A stretch of 64,000 nt of DNA, from NCBI GenBank assembly GCA_040879025.1, contig JBBDLF010000022.1, positions 42,420 through 106,419 on the forward strand, written 5' to 3'. Source of the stretch: JBBDLF01 sp040879025 (GTDB taxonomy: Bacteria; Pseudomonadota; Gammaproteobacteria; Pseudomonadales; Pseudohongiellaceae). The notes under the pieces were generated by a model. That model was not told the origin of the DNA, ran no database searches, and saw nothing but the letters and a program-made list of their open reading frames with translations. This document shows positions 1-7,687 of the stretch, piece by piece. The translations under genes were made by a program, and so were the position numbers. Position 1 is the first letter of the stretch. The number at the start of each line of letters is the position of its first letter.

Positions 1-135
1 GCAAAGGCTGACATGAACAGTGTGTGGCAACCCAATGTTGTCTGGCGGGACTTTATTTTTACCGTACTCGCCGAGAACGGAAAGTCTCCTGATTGTGAAG
101 GTTGTGACTGGACTCCACCCCCACCCCGGCAATAA
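1..135 (+). CDS. C-terminal fragment of an unknown protein
   Basis: An open frame runs from the window edge to a TAA at 133-135 and encodes the last 44 residues of a protein. The tail is rich in Trp and Pro and carries two close cysteines (DCEGCDW) before a run of prolines. The frame contains no stop and is followed 44 bases later by the next gene on the same strand with a good ribosome site, so it probably belongs to the same transcript. I do not recognise the family; the fragment is too short to assign a function. Confidence 0.5.
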   Translation, partial: AKADMNSVWQPNVVWRDFIFTVLAENGKSPDCEGCDWTPPPPRQ

Positions 136-179
136 ACCACCAAAATAACAGAAAAATCATTCCATAAAGGGAGAAAACA

Positions 180-1793
180 ATGCAGCGTAAACCATTCCTC
201 ACCTCGGGCGCAATTTACACCGGCCTGCTGCAGAGCCTGTTCATCACTGTGGCGTTGTCGCATACCATTCTGGTCCGGGCGCAGTCGGAAGTTGGCAGTG
301 CCTGGTTTGGTGTTCCCCTGCCTCCCGCGTTTGAACCGCATGTGGCTCCTGCGATCATTGGTGATCGCGGACCGGCGCCGGCGGTAGTTCCCGCCGGTGA
401 AGAGCGGTTCATTGAATTGCGAGGCGAACGCATCAGCGCGGATCTGCGGACAATAGTGGATTTTGCCGTTGCCAGCCGGCGGGAACAGGAATTGGGTGGC
501 GAACAATTTTGGGGCAGGGTGAGTGGCTTTCCCTCGGGACGCGCGACCATCGACTGGGTAGTCGAACAGTTCAGGGAAACCGGCCTGGGTGACGTACGCG
601 TACAGAGTTTCGCGCAGGAATCCGACGCGACGTTATGGTTGCCTGTGTCCTGGGAAGTGCGTCTGCTCGGTGATTCCCGCTTTGGACAAGGCAGCGATGA
701 TGTCGTGCTTGCCACGTCCATGGCGCTTGCGCCATCGGCCATACCCGGGGGAGTCATGACCGCCCCGCTGGTGTATGTGGGCATGGGAAGCCCCGCTGAA
801 TTGACCCATATCGACGTCAGCGGCAAGATTGCCGTGCAGCACGTCACGCCGCAGGCTCACCTGGTGTTTGAACGTGCCAAGGTCGTACCGAGAGCACAGG
901 ATATCATGGCGCGCGGCGCCGTCGCGGTGATCAATGTAATAGATCAGCCCGGCAATGAAATGGCTCGGGATCTGGCAAACTGCGGCGGTCCCTGCTTCAA
1001 CATTGGTGGACGCGACGGAGTGTTTCTGGAAAACGTGTTGAATGCGGCCGCCGGCGGCCCCGAAATCAACATGCAACTGTCGCTGCAGTCGAGTGAACAT
1101 ACTGGAATGACTGCTGAAAACGCCATCGCGGTCATTCCCGGCCGAATGAGTGGAGAAACAGCAAACGAAACCATCGTACTAAACGCCCACATTGATGCGT
1201 GGTTCGATGGCGCTGGAGATAACGGCGACGGCCTGGCCGTGTTGTTGGCCCTGGCGCGTCATTTTGCCAGGCCAGAAATTCAGCTGGACCGGACCCTGGT
1301 GCTGGTGGCCAGCGCGGGCCATCACAGTTCAGGGTTGAACGGACCTCGAAACGCCGTGTCAATGAACCCGGATCTGTTTGATGAGAGTGTTGTCATTTTT
1401 AATCTCGAACACGTGGCGCAACGCAATTTTTCTCCAGCGCGCAGCCAGTTTTCCGACGGGTACCGGGAATTCATCGCGGATTCCGGGGAGGCGCCGATCG
1501 TAGCTGGAATAACCAACGAGTCACCGTTTCTGGAAAGCTTGTTTAATCGGGGTGTACAGCGCTACGGTACCAATTTCGTCTCGGGACCGTCCACGATGGC
1601 ATCCGGAGAGGGCGGCGGCTACCGGTCCGCTGGCACTCCCATAGTAACAACCATGCAGGCCCCGCCTCTTTACCACACCAGCGGTGAGGTGTTTGAAGTA
1701 ATTTCCACACCTGGGCTGGAACGCATGGCTCGCTTCATGGCGTTTTTTGTGAAGGAAGTGGACGAGGCATCACGCGACTCGATCGATCCTTGA
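180..1793 (+). CDS. Exported M28-family metallopeptidase-like protein with altered active site
   Basis: 537 residues. An N-terminal signal peptide (about residues 1-35, ending near VRAQS) predicts export. A protease-associated (PA) insert lies near residues 185-260, and an M28 zinc-peptidase fold follows. Metal ligands are visible as H337 in NAHIDAW, D347 in GAGDNGDG, E410 in FNLEH and H499 in YHTSGE. The usual Glu-Glu pair, catalytic base plus metal ligand, is replaced by His-His (H381-H382 in SAGHHSSG), so hydrolysis may be altered or lost. GGGAG-type ribosome site (AAAGGGAGA) sits just before the ATG. Family relatives cleave peptides or dipeptides in the periplasm; substrate is unknown here. 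hemH follows 19 bases downstream. Confidence 0.85.
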   Translation: MQRKPFLTSGAIYTGLLQSLFITVALSHTILVRAQSEVGSAWFGVPLPPAFEPHVAPAIIGDRGPAPAVVPAGEERFIELRGERISADLRTIVDFAVASRREQELGGEQFWGRVSGFPSGRATIDWVVEQFRETGLGDVRVQSFAQESDATLWLPVSWEVRLLGDSRFGQGSDDVVLATSMALAPSAIPGGVMTAPLVYVGMGSPAELTHIDVSGKIAVQHVTPQAHLVFERAKVVPRAQDIMARGAVAVINVIDQPGNEMARDLANCGGPCFNIGGRDGVFLENVLNAAAGGPEINMQLSLQSSEHTGMTAENAIAVIPGRMSGETANETIVLNAHIDAWFDGAGDNGDGLAVLLALARHFARPEIQLDRTLVLVASAGHHSSGLNGPRNAVSMNPDLFDESVVIFNLEHVAQRNFSPARSQFSDGYREFIADSGEAPIVAGITNESPFLESLFNRGVQRYGTNFVSGPSTMASGEGGGYRSAGTPIVTTMQAPPLYHTSGEVFEVISTPGLERMARFMAFFVKEVDEASRDSIDP

Positions 1794-1812
1794 TTCGACC
1801 ACTGGATTCGAC

Positions 1813-2856
1813 ATGAAAGCAGTTCTCCTGGTGAACCTCGGTACGCCGGCGGCACCCACAGCAAAGGCCTTGCGTCACTACTACCGGTACTTTTTCTCGG
1901 ACCCTTTCGTCTTCGACATACCGGCGTGGGGTCGCTGGATGTTGCGGAACCTGATTATCAAGCCATTTCGCGCGCCCCGGACAGCGCGGCAATACGAGGC
2001 CATCTGGCTGGATGGAGGCTCGCCGCTGAAGGTTTACACCGACCGGCTGCGTTCCCGTCTGGAAGATAGATTGCACGCTGACGGGAGAGAATTGCTGGTT
2101 GTCACCGGGATGGCTTATAGTGAACCGTTCATTGGGAACACGATGGAGAAACTCGAGCAACGGGGGGTTGACAGCATTCTGGTGCTGCCGCTTTTCCCTC
2201 AATATTCTTCCGCCACCACGGCGTCCGTTTTTCACGCCGTGCGCGAGTCGGCGGCGCGATGGAAACAGGCTCCCGAGCTGACCTTCATCACCGACCTGAC
2301 CACCGAGCCTGCGTTTATCCGAGCCTGGACACAGCTGATCAGCCGCTATATGGAACAAGATGATGCGGCCGAAGTGGAGCATGTGATCTTCAGCTATCAC
2401 GGTATGCCGGAAAAAGCGATCAGAAAAGCGGACCACAATCAGGTATGCCGCCTGGCGGAGTGTTGCGACACACTTGATGAGAAAAACCGGCTCTGTTATC
2501 GCGCCCAATGCATGGAAACAACCCGGGCTATCATCGGGGAACTGGCGTGGTCCAAGGATTATTACTCCGTTGCGTTCCAGTCCCGTTTTGGCAGAGCACC
2601 GTGGATTCAGCCTTACCTGGATGAACACATCGGCGCGCTGGTCCAACGCGGCATCAAGCGGGTCGCTGTGGTCACACCTTCGTTTGTTTCCGACTGTCTG
2701 GAAACCATTTTTGAAATTGGCGTGGAGTACCGGCACCTGTTTGAAGAACAGGGCGGTGAGCAGTTTTTACTGATTCCGAACCTGAACGACGATCCTGCCT
2801 GGTTCGATGCCGTTGCCGAGATTGTATCAGGCCATCTTGAGTCGCGCCCCGCCTGA
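1813..2856 (+). CDS. hemH: Ferrochelatase
   Basis: 347 residues, usual length for proteobacterial enzymes. It inserts Fe(II) into protoporphyrin IX, the last step of protoheme synthesis, in the cytosol or at the inner membrane. The start MKAVLLVNLGTP is the classical N-terminus; SYHGMP carries the metal-site His (H196), and the C-terminal half holds FQSRFGRAPWIQPY and FVSDCLET with the conserved acidic residue. Several cysteines cluster around residues 215-240 (CRLAECC...CYRAQC), as seen in many gammaproteobacterial homologues. It starts 19 bases after the M28 peptidase gene and ends convergently with ppnN, only 30 bases away. No other heme genes are in the window. Confidence 0.96.
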   Translation: MKAVLLVNLGTPAAPTAKALRHYYRYFFSDPFVFDIPAWGRWMLRNLIIKPFRAPRTARQYEAIWLDGGSPLKVYTDRLRSRLEDRLHADGRELLVVTGMAYSEPFIGNTMEKLEQRGVDSILVLPLFPQYSSATTASVFHAVRESAARWKQAPELTFITDLTTEPAFIRAWTQLISRYMEQDDAAEVEHVIFSYHGMPEKAIRKADHNQVCRLAECCDTLDEKNRLCYRAQCMETTRAIIGELAWSKDYYSVAFQSRFGRAPWIQPYLDEHIGALVQRGIKRVAVVTPSFVSDCLETIFEIGVEYRHLFEEQGGEQFLLIPNLNDDPAWFDAVAEIVSGHLESRPA

Positions 2857-2886
2857 CAGGATCTGGCAGAAACGGCGTGACAGGAA

Positions 2887-4263
2887 CTACGCCGCGTTCC
2901 GCTGTTCGAGCACATAACAGGGCTTGTACTCCTTTTGGCCGAGCTTCATGCGGCCGTCGCGAATGAAGTTTTGCAGCAGCTTATCAACCGCGGCCAGCAA
3001 TTGTGGATCGCCCTGGATACGGTAAGGGCCATATTTCTCCACCTGCTGAATACCGAATACCTTGACATTTCCGGCCACGATGCCCGAGAAAGCACGACGC
3101 AGTTGCGAGATCAGTTGAGCTTTGGGCAGGCTGGCGGTGATATTGAGGCTGGCCATGTTCTCGTGAGTGGGCAAAAAGGGAAGCTGCATGGATTCCGGAA
3201 TGGTCAGATTCCAGTTGAATGCATAGGATTCCTGAACGCGGCGGCGGTAAGCAACCACCTCATTGATTTTTTTCAGGGTCAGACGCGCCACGTTCGCGGG
3301 ATTGCCTATCACAATACTGTAGTACTTCGCCGCATCCTCACCGAGAGTATGACGTATAAAAGAATCCAGGTGATGGAAATAATCCTGGGCTTTCTCCGGG
3401 GCGGCAAAAATAAGGGGGAGCGATACTGACTGATTATCCTCACGCATTAACAGCCCGAGCAGGTACAACACTTCTTCTGTGGTGCCGGGCCCGCCCGGGA
3501 ACACCAGAATGCAATGCGCCATGCGCACGAAAGCCTCGAGGCGTTTCTCGATGTCAGGAAGAATCACCAGTTCATTCACGGTAGGATTGGGTGATTCCGA
3601 CGCAATGATGCCGGGCTCGCTGATGCCGATGTAGCGGCCGCGCGTATTCTTCTGTTTGGCATGACCGATCATGGCGCCCTTCATGGGACCCTTCATCGCG
3701 CCAATGCCGCACCCGGTGGATATATTCAGACCACGCAGCCCCAGCTGATAGCCCACATCCTTGGTATAGTCGTATTCAATACGGGAAATCGAGTGGCCGC
3801 CCCAGCAGACAACCAGATTGGGGGTGCTGTTGGGTTTTACCACGCCGGCGTTGCGCAATATGCGGAACACCGCGTCGGTAATACCCTCACCTGTTGTCAC
3901 GTCGAACCCGCCGGCCCTCTCAATTTTGTCCTGTGTGTAAACGATGTCCCTCAATACCGAGAAAAGGTGCTCCTGGATACCCTGGATCAGTTTGCCGTCA
4001 ACAAAAGCGGTTGCCGGTGCATTTCGCAGCCGTAGCTTGATACCGCGCGACTCCGGGATAATTTCGACATTGAAGTCGGCGTACTCGCGCAGAATCTCTG
4101 TGGCATCATCGATTTCGTTGCCGGTGTTCAATACCGCCAGGGCGCAATCGCGGAAGGTGCCGAACACTTCCTCGTTGGTTGCCATCGCCGCGGCAATTTC
4201 CTTGTGGGATAACAGGTTAAGGCTGGTGGAAGGCCGCACCACCGATTCTTTGATTCTTGCCAC
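2887..4263 (-). CDS. ppnN: Pyrimidine/purine nucleotide 5'-monophosphate nucleosidase
   Basis: 458 residues, matching E. coli PpnN (YgdH). The family cleaves nucleoside 5'-monophosphates to base plus ribose 5-phosphate and in E. coli is stimulated by (p)ppGpp. The central LOG/lysine-decarboxylase-like Rossmann domain shows the phosphate-binding PGGPGTTEEVLYLL motif near residue 260 and a CWGGHSIS motif earlier; the N-terminal and C-terminal extensions fit the PpnN subfamily rather than short LOG proteins. It begins 4 bases downstream of the DPP-IV-like gene stop, so the two are probably cotranscribed. Whether (p)ppGpp control is conserved cannot be told by eye. Confidence 0.93.
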   Translation of the reverse strand: MARIKESVVRPSTSLNLLSHKEIAAAMATNEEVFGTFRDCALAVLNTGNEIDDATEILREYADFNVEIIPESRGIKLRLRNAPATAFVDGKLIQGIQEHLFSVLRDIVYTQDKIERAGGFDVTTGEGITDAVFRILRNAGVVKPNSTPNLVVCWGGHSISRIEYDYTKDVGYQLGLRGLNISTGCGIGAMKGPMKGAMIGHAKQKNTRGRYIGISEPGIIASESPNPTVNELVILPDIEKRLEAFVRMAHCILVFPGGPGTTEEVLYLLGLLMREDNQSVSLPLIFAAPEKAQDYFHHLDSFIRHTLGEDAAKYYSIVIGNPANVARLTLKKINEVVAYRRRVQESYAFNWNLTIPESMQLPFLPTHENMASLNITASLPKAQLISQLRRAFSGIVAGNVKVFGIQQVEKYGPYRIQGDPQLLAAVDKLLQNFIRDGRMKLGQKEYKPCYVLEQRNAA

Positions 4264-4267
4264 GGAA

Positions 4268-6559
4268 TTATTCCTGTTGGTTCAGGTGGTCGATAAGGTA
4301 ATTGGTCATCAGCGTACGGAGGTGCAGGGAGGTGCCGGCGCCTTCGCGCAGACTGTGGGTGCGGTTGGGATATGACATAAAAGTGAATTGCCTGTTGTAC
4401 CGTATCAGTTCGTTAACCAGGCGTTCCGATTGCTGATAGTGCACATTATCGTCCGCGGTGCCGTGTATCAACAGCAAATCACCCTGAAGATTTTCCGCAT
4501 GGGTTATCGGCGAAGCCTCCACGTAGGCGTCTGCGTATTCGGGGAGCAGGCCGGAGTAGCGCTCCTGGTAAATGGTGTCATAAAGGCGTTGATCGGTGAC
4601 CGGTGCCAGTGCGATACCCACATGATAATGTTCAGGATAGCGGAACAACATGTTCAGGGTCATCGATCCGCCTCCGGAATGCCCCCAGATACCGATCCGG
4701 CCGGTGTCGATGAAATTCCACCGTGCGGCCATCTGCTGCAGCGCGTCGTACTGATCACGGGAGGCAAGCACACCGACGGCGCCATAGACGGATTTGCGCC
4801 AGTCGCGACCGCGAGGGGCGGCGGTGCCTCGGTTGTCGATGGACGCAACCAGAAAGCCGTTCTGCGTTAATAGCAGGTGCCAGAGATAGGTGCTGCCTCC
4901 CCAGCTGTCGGTCACCGTAGTGGAGGCCACTTCGCCGTAAACGTAGAATACCAGAGGATATTCCTGCCCCGGATCAAAGTCCGCCGGTTTCATCAGGTAG
5001 CCGTCCAGCGTAAGACCATCCCGGGTGGTAACCTCAAAAAACCCGGCGTCTCCGGTTGCCAATGATTCAATCTGTTCGCGTAATGCGTTGTTCCCGACAA
5101 GTACCCGGCGGGAATCGTGGTCGGGCAGGGAAACCAGGCGGGTCTGCGGGGGATGGCCGAATCGTGAATGCTCATGGACAGCCCAGGCGGCATCTGGCGA
5201 AATCTGGTAGGAATTGGTGCCGCTGAACCGGTCGGGAGTAAGCCGGGTCATTTCTCCACTGCCGTCAAGGCGCACCCGATAAAGATAGCGTTGTGTGGCG
5301 TTTTCAACGGCGGCGGTAAAGTAAAGCCAGCCGTTCGTCTCGTCCACCGCTTCGGTGCTGATCACATCAAATTCGCCCGGGATCAGGTCCGTCATTTCGC
5401 TACCGTTGCGCGACACCCGGTAAATCTCTCGCCAGCCGCTCCGCTCGCTGTACCAGAGAAACGCTTTACCCTCGTTCAGCCAGACAATGTCACGGAAGCG
5501 GTCAAGGAAGGTTTCCTCGGCTTCGACAAGAACCGCTTGCAGCTCGCCGTCCAGATCAGCCAGATACACGGTATTGGTATCCTGTTTGCGATTCACGTGC
5601 TGAATCGCCACCTGCCTGCTGTTGCCGGCCCAGTCCATTCGCGGAATGTACATTTCCCTGGGCTCGCCGGGAAGATTGACGAAGACGGTGGCGCCGGAAT
5701 CCACCTCGACGATACCGATAAACGCCGCCGCATTGGTTTCGCCGACTTTAGGGTAGGGAAAGCGGGTCAGGGTGGGATACAGTTCATCGGTGTTGTTGAT
5801 CAGAATGAAATCCTGACTGCCTTCTGTGTCCAGGCGCCAGAACGCGATGTGTTCGCCGTCGGGGCTCCACCGGAAACCGTCACGGATGCCGAATTCTTCT
5901 TCATAGACCCAGTCGAACAGGCCGTTGATAGTCTGTTCATCAGGTGATTGAGTCAGCTGGTCAATTGTCCCGGATGTCAGGTTCTCAAGATAAATATTGT
6001 TGTCGTGGACATAGGCGACACGGTCGGCATCCGGCGCGAATTTGGCGAACATCAGGCTGGCCTCATCCGCATCCGGGCCGCCCAGTTTCGTCAGGCTGTT
6101 GTTTTCCAGGTTCAGCACCCAATAATCGCCTCGGCTGTTACTGCGCCACACGCGCTGGCTGTTGGTGTAGACAAGCAGCCTGCGGCGGTCGTCGGACCAG
6201 GCATAATCGTCGATTTCCAGGGGCTGTTCGGCGCCGCTTGGCACCAGACGGTCGGCGGCGACCAGGATTCTGCGATCCGCTCCTGCGGCGCTGTAATAAA
6301 CGATTTCTTCTCCCGTGAATCCGTTGTCCTCGCCGTCTGTGCTCCGAACCCGCTCAACAAGGGTGTATCCACTGCCATCGTCAAGCCAGCGCATTCCTGC
6401 CACGCTATCGCTTTCGTAAGCGTTCTCGCCATAGATTGCCTCAAGACTCAGACTGGCACCGGCAGGTTGTTCAATAGCTGAACATGCCGCCACCAACAGG
6501 CCACCAACTACCAATGCGCAGGTGCCTCCCGAAGGTAAATAATGTTTGAGGTCTATCAC
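4268..6559 (-). CDS. DPP-IV-like S9 family peptidase, lipoprotein
   Basis: 763 residues from a GTG start with GGAAG a few bases upstream. A signal sequence with lipobox LVAAC predicts a lipid-anchored envelope protein. Residues about 60-500 form the DPP-IV beta-propeller; FDWVYEEEF holds the Glu pair that binds the substrate amino terminus. The C-terminal alpha/beta-hydrolase carries nucleophile S628 in GHSGGG, the Asp in GTADDNVH and the His near 734 in NRTHSL. Together these indicate an exo-dipeptidase removing N-terminal X-Pro or X-Ala dipeptides during peptide scavenging. It is followed by ppnN after 4 bases. Divergence from the upstream molybdenum operon is not an issue, since a terminator separates them. 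Confidence 0.93.
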   Translation of the reverse strand: MIDLKHYLPSGGTCALVVGGLLVAACSAIEQPAGASLSLEAIYGENAYESDSVAGMRWLDDGSGYTLVERVRSTDGEDNGFTGEEIVYYSAAGADRRILVAADRLVPSGAEQPLEIDDYAWSDDRRRLLVYTNSQRVWRSNSRGDYWVLNLENNSLTKLGGPDADEASLMFAKFAPDADRVAYVHDNNIYLENLTSGTIDQLTQSPDEQTINGLFDWVYEEEFGIRDGFRWSPDGEHIAFWRLDTEGSQDFILINNTDELYPTLTRFPYPKVGETNAAAFIGIVEVDSGATVFVNLPGEPREMYIPRMDWAGNSRQVAIQHVNRKQDTNTVYLADLDGELQAVLVEAEETFLDRFRDIVWLNEGKAFLWYSERSGWREIYRVSRNGSEMTDLIPGEFDVISTEAVDETNGWLYFTAAVENATQRYLYRVRLDGSGEMTRLTPDRFSGTNSYQISPDAAWAVHEHSRFGHPPQTRLVSLPDHDSRRVLVGNNALREQIESLATGDAGFFEVTTRDGLTLDGYLMKPADFDPGQEYPLVFYVYGEVASTTVTDSWGGSTYLWHLLLTQNGFLVASIDNRGTAAPRGRDWRKSVYGAVGVLASRDQYDALQQMAARWNFIDTGRIGIWGHSGGGSMTLNMLFRYPEHYHVGIALAPVTDQRLYDTIYQERYSGLLPEYADAYVEASPITHAENLQGDLLLIHGTADDNVHYQQSERLVNELIRYNRQFTFMSYPNRTHSLREGAGTSLHLRTLMTNYLIDHLNQQE

Positions 6560-6614
6560 GTGTCTTCCAATGGGTCCGGGTGCTTAGCGGTCGGCCCGCT
6601 TTCTCGAGCAGATT

Positions 6615-6650
6615 AAAAAAGGGCGAACCGGCCTATGCCGGTCCGCCCTT
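6615..6650 (-). terminator. Rho-independent terminator of the molybdenum hydroxylase operon
   Basis: A near-perfect hairpin: AAGGGCGAACCGGC pairs with GCCGGTCCGCCCTT around a short CTAT loop, with one A/C mismatch. Read on the minus strand it is followed by a run of six T, the classical intrinsic terminator layout. It lies about 40 bases after the stop of the FAD subunit gene, so it ends that operon before the DPP-IV-like gene. Confidence 0.88.
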
Positions 6651-6689
6651 CTTGTATCGGTCTACCAGGCCTCCGCCTGGAATCCGGTG

Positions 6690-7679
6690 TCAGGCAGCAA
6701 TAGCCCGGCGTACCAGGTTCTGCATCAACGGAATCTTGAAGCCGTTGTGTGCCAGTGCTCGAGCACCGTCTGTGGACAGCGTTGCAACCGATTCTGCGGT
6801 GCTGGCGTTCTTGGCCTGGCCGCGAATGGCGTTCTCCACCGAGGTTGCCCGGTGCGGAGTGCATTCCACGGAACCGCAGACAATACGGGAGTCCTCGATA
6901 GTGCCACCATTGACCCGGAAGGCAGCGGCGATGTTCACCAACGGGAAGTCCCATACGTTCCGGTCCGCGACTTTTTCGAAGTAAAAGGTCGCATTGGCCC
7001 AGGTATTCGGAATTCGTACCCCGGTAAGAATTTCACCAGGACGCAATACCGTGGTATGGAGAATATCCACAGCGGGTCCGATGAAATAGTCTTCTGCGGA
7101 AACGGTGCGTTCTCCACTGGAACTACGGATAACCATGGTGGCATCGAGAGCGACCAGGGCTGGTGCCGTGTCCGACGGACTGGCTGCTACACAGCGGCTG
7201 GCTCCGAAGATAGCATGCTCGCGGTTCATGGCCTCTGGTGTGTCGGCATAGCACAGGTTGCCTCCGGCACGGTAACAGGACAGGCCGCGACGGTAGTACC
7301 AGCATCGTACGTCCTGGGACACGTTGCCGCCCAGGGTGCCGATATTGCGGATTTGCGGGCTCGCCACTTTGCCGGCCGCATCGGAAAGTACGGAAAAGCG
7401 CTCGCGTATCACCGGGCTGTCGGACACTTCAGTCAGTGTTGTCAGGGCACCGATTTCGATTCCATCGGCGGTCTCCGTGATTCCACGCAGCGATTCAATG
7501 GCACTCAGGTCGATCAGAGCATCAGCGCTTTTGGCGCGATCCTTCAACCAGCCGTAGGTGTCCTGACCACCGCCAACCAACCAACCCCTTTCAGCGAAGC
7601 GGTCAGCCAGTGCAAGTGCGTCTTCTACCTGTACCGGCTGGTAGAGCTCCATGTTTGGCATAACGTCATAAGATGGCAT
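6690..7679 (-). CDS. PaoB/CoxM-like FAD subunit of a molybdenum hydroxylase
   Basis: 329 residues. It carries electrons from the iron-sulfur centres to FAD in a three-subunit xanthine-dehydrogenase-family enzyme. FAD-binding PCMH signatures are visible: WLVGGGQDTYG near residue 33, IRNIGTLGGNVSQD near 110, and the C-terminal CO-dehydrogenase flavoprotein domain. Between about residues 125 and 175 there is an insert with four cysteines (CWYYRRG, LSCY, NLCY, SRCVAASPSD), resembling the extra 4Fe-4S loop known from E. coli PaoB and hydroxybenzoyl-CoA reductase. It is the last gene of the operon, 8 bases after the Mo subunit, and followed by a strong terminator. The cluster assignment is inference from the Cys pattern. 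Confidence 0.9.
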   Translation of the reverse strand: MPSYDVMPNMELYQPVQVEDALALADRFAERGWLVGGGQDTYGWLKDRAKSADALIDLSAIESLRGITETADGIEIGALTTLTEVSDSPVIRERFSVLSDAAGKVASPQIRNIGTLGGNVSQDVRCWYYRRGLSCYRAGGNLCYADTPEAMNREHAIFGASRCVAASPSDTAPALVALDATMVIRSSSGERTVSAEDYFIGPAVDILHTTVLRPGEILTGVRIPNTWANATFYFEKVADRNVWDFPLVNIAAAFRVNGGTIEDSRIVCGSVECTPHRATSVENAIRGQAKNASTAESVATLSTDGARALAHNGFKIPLMQNLVRRAIAA

Positions 7680-7687
7680 AGTTAACC

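Noticed and set aside
1735..2736. Minus-strand 333-residue frame over hemH
   Set aside because: Complement of a strongly conserved gene; no ribosome site and no domain pattern.
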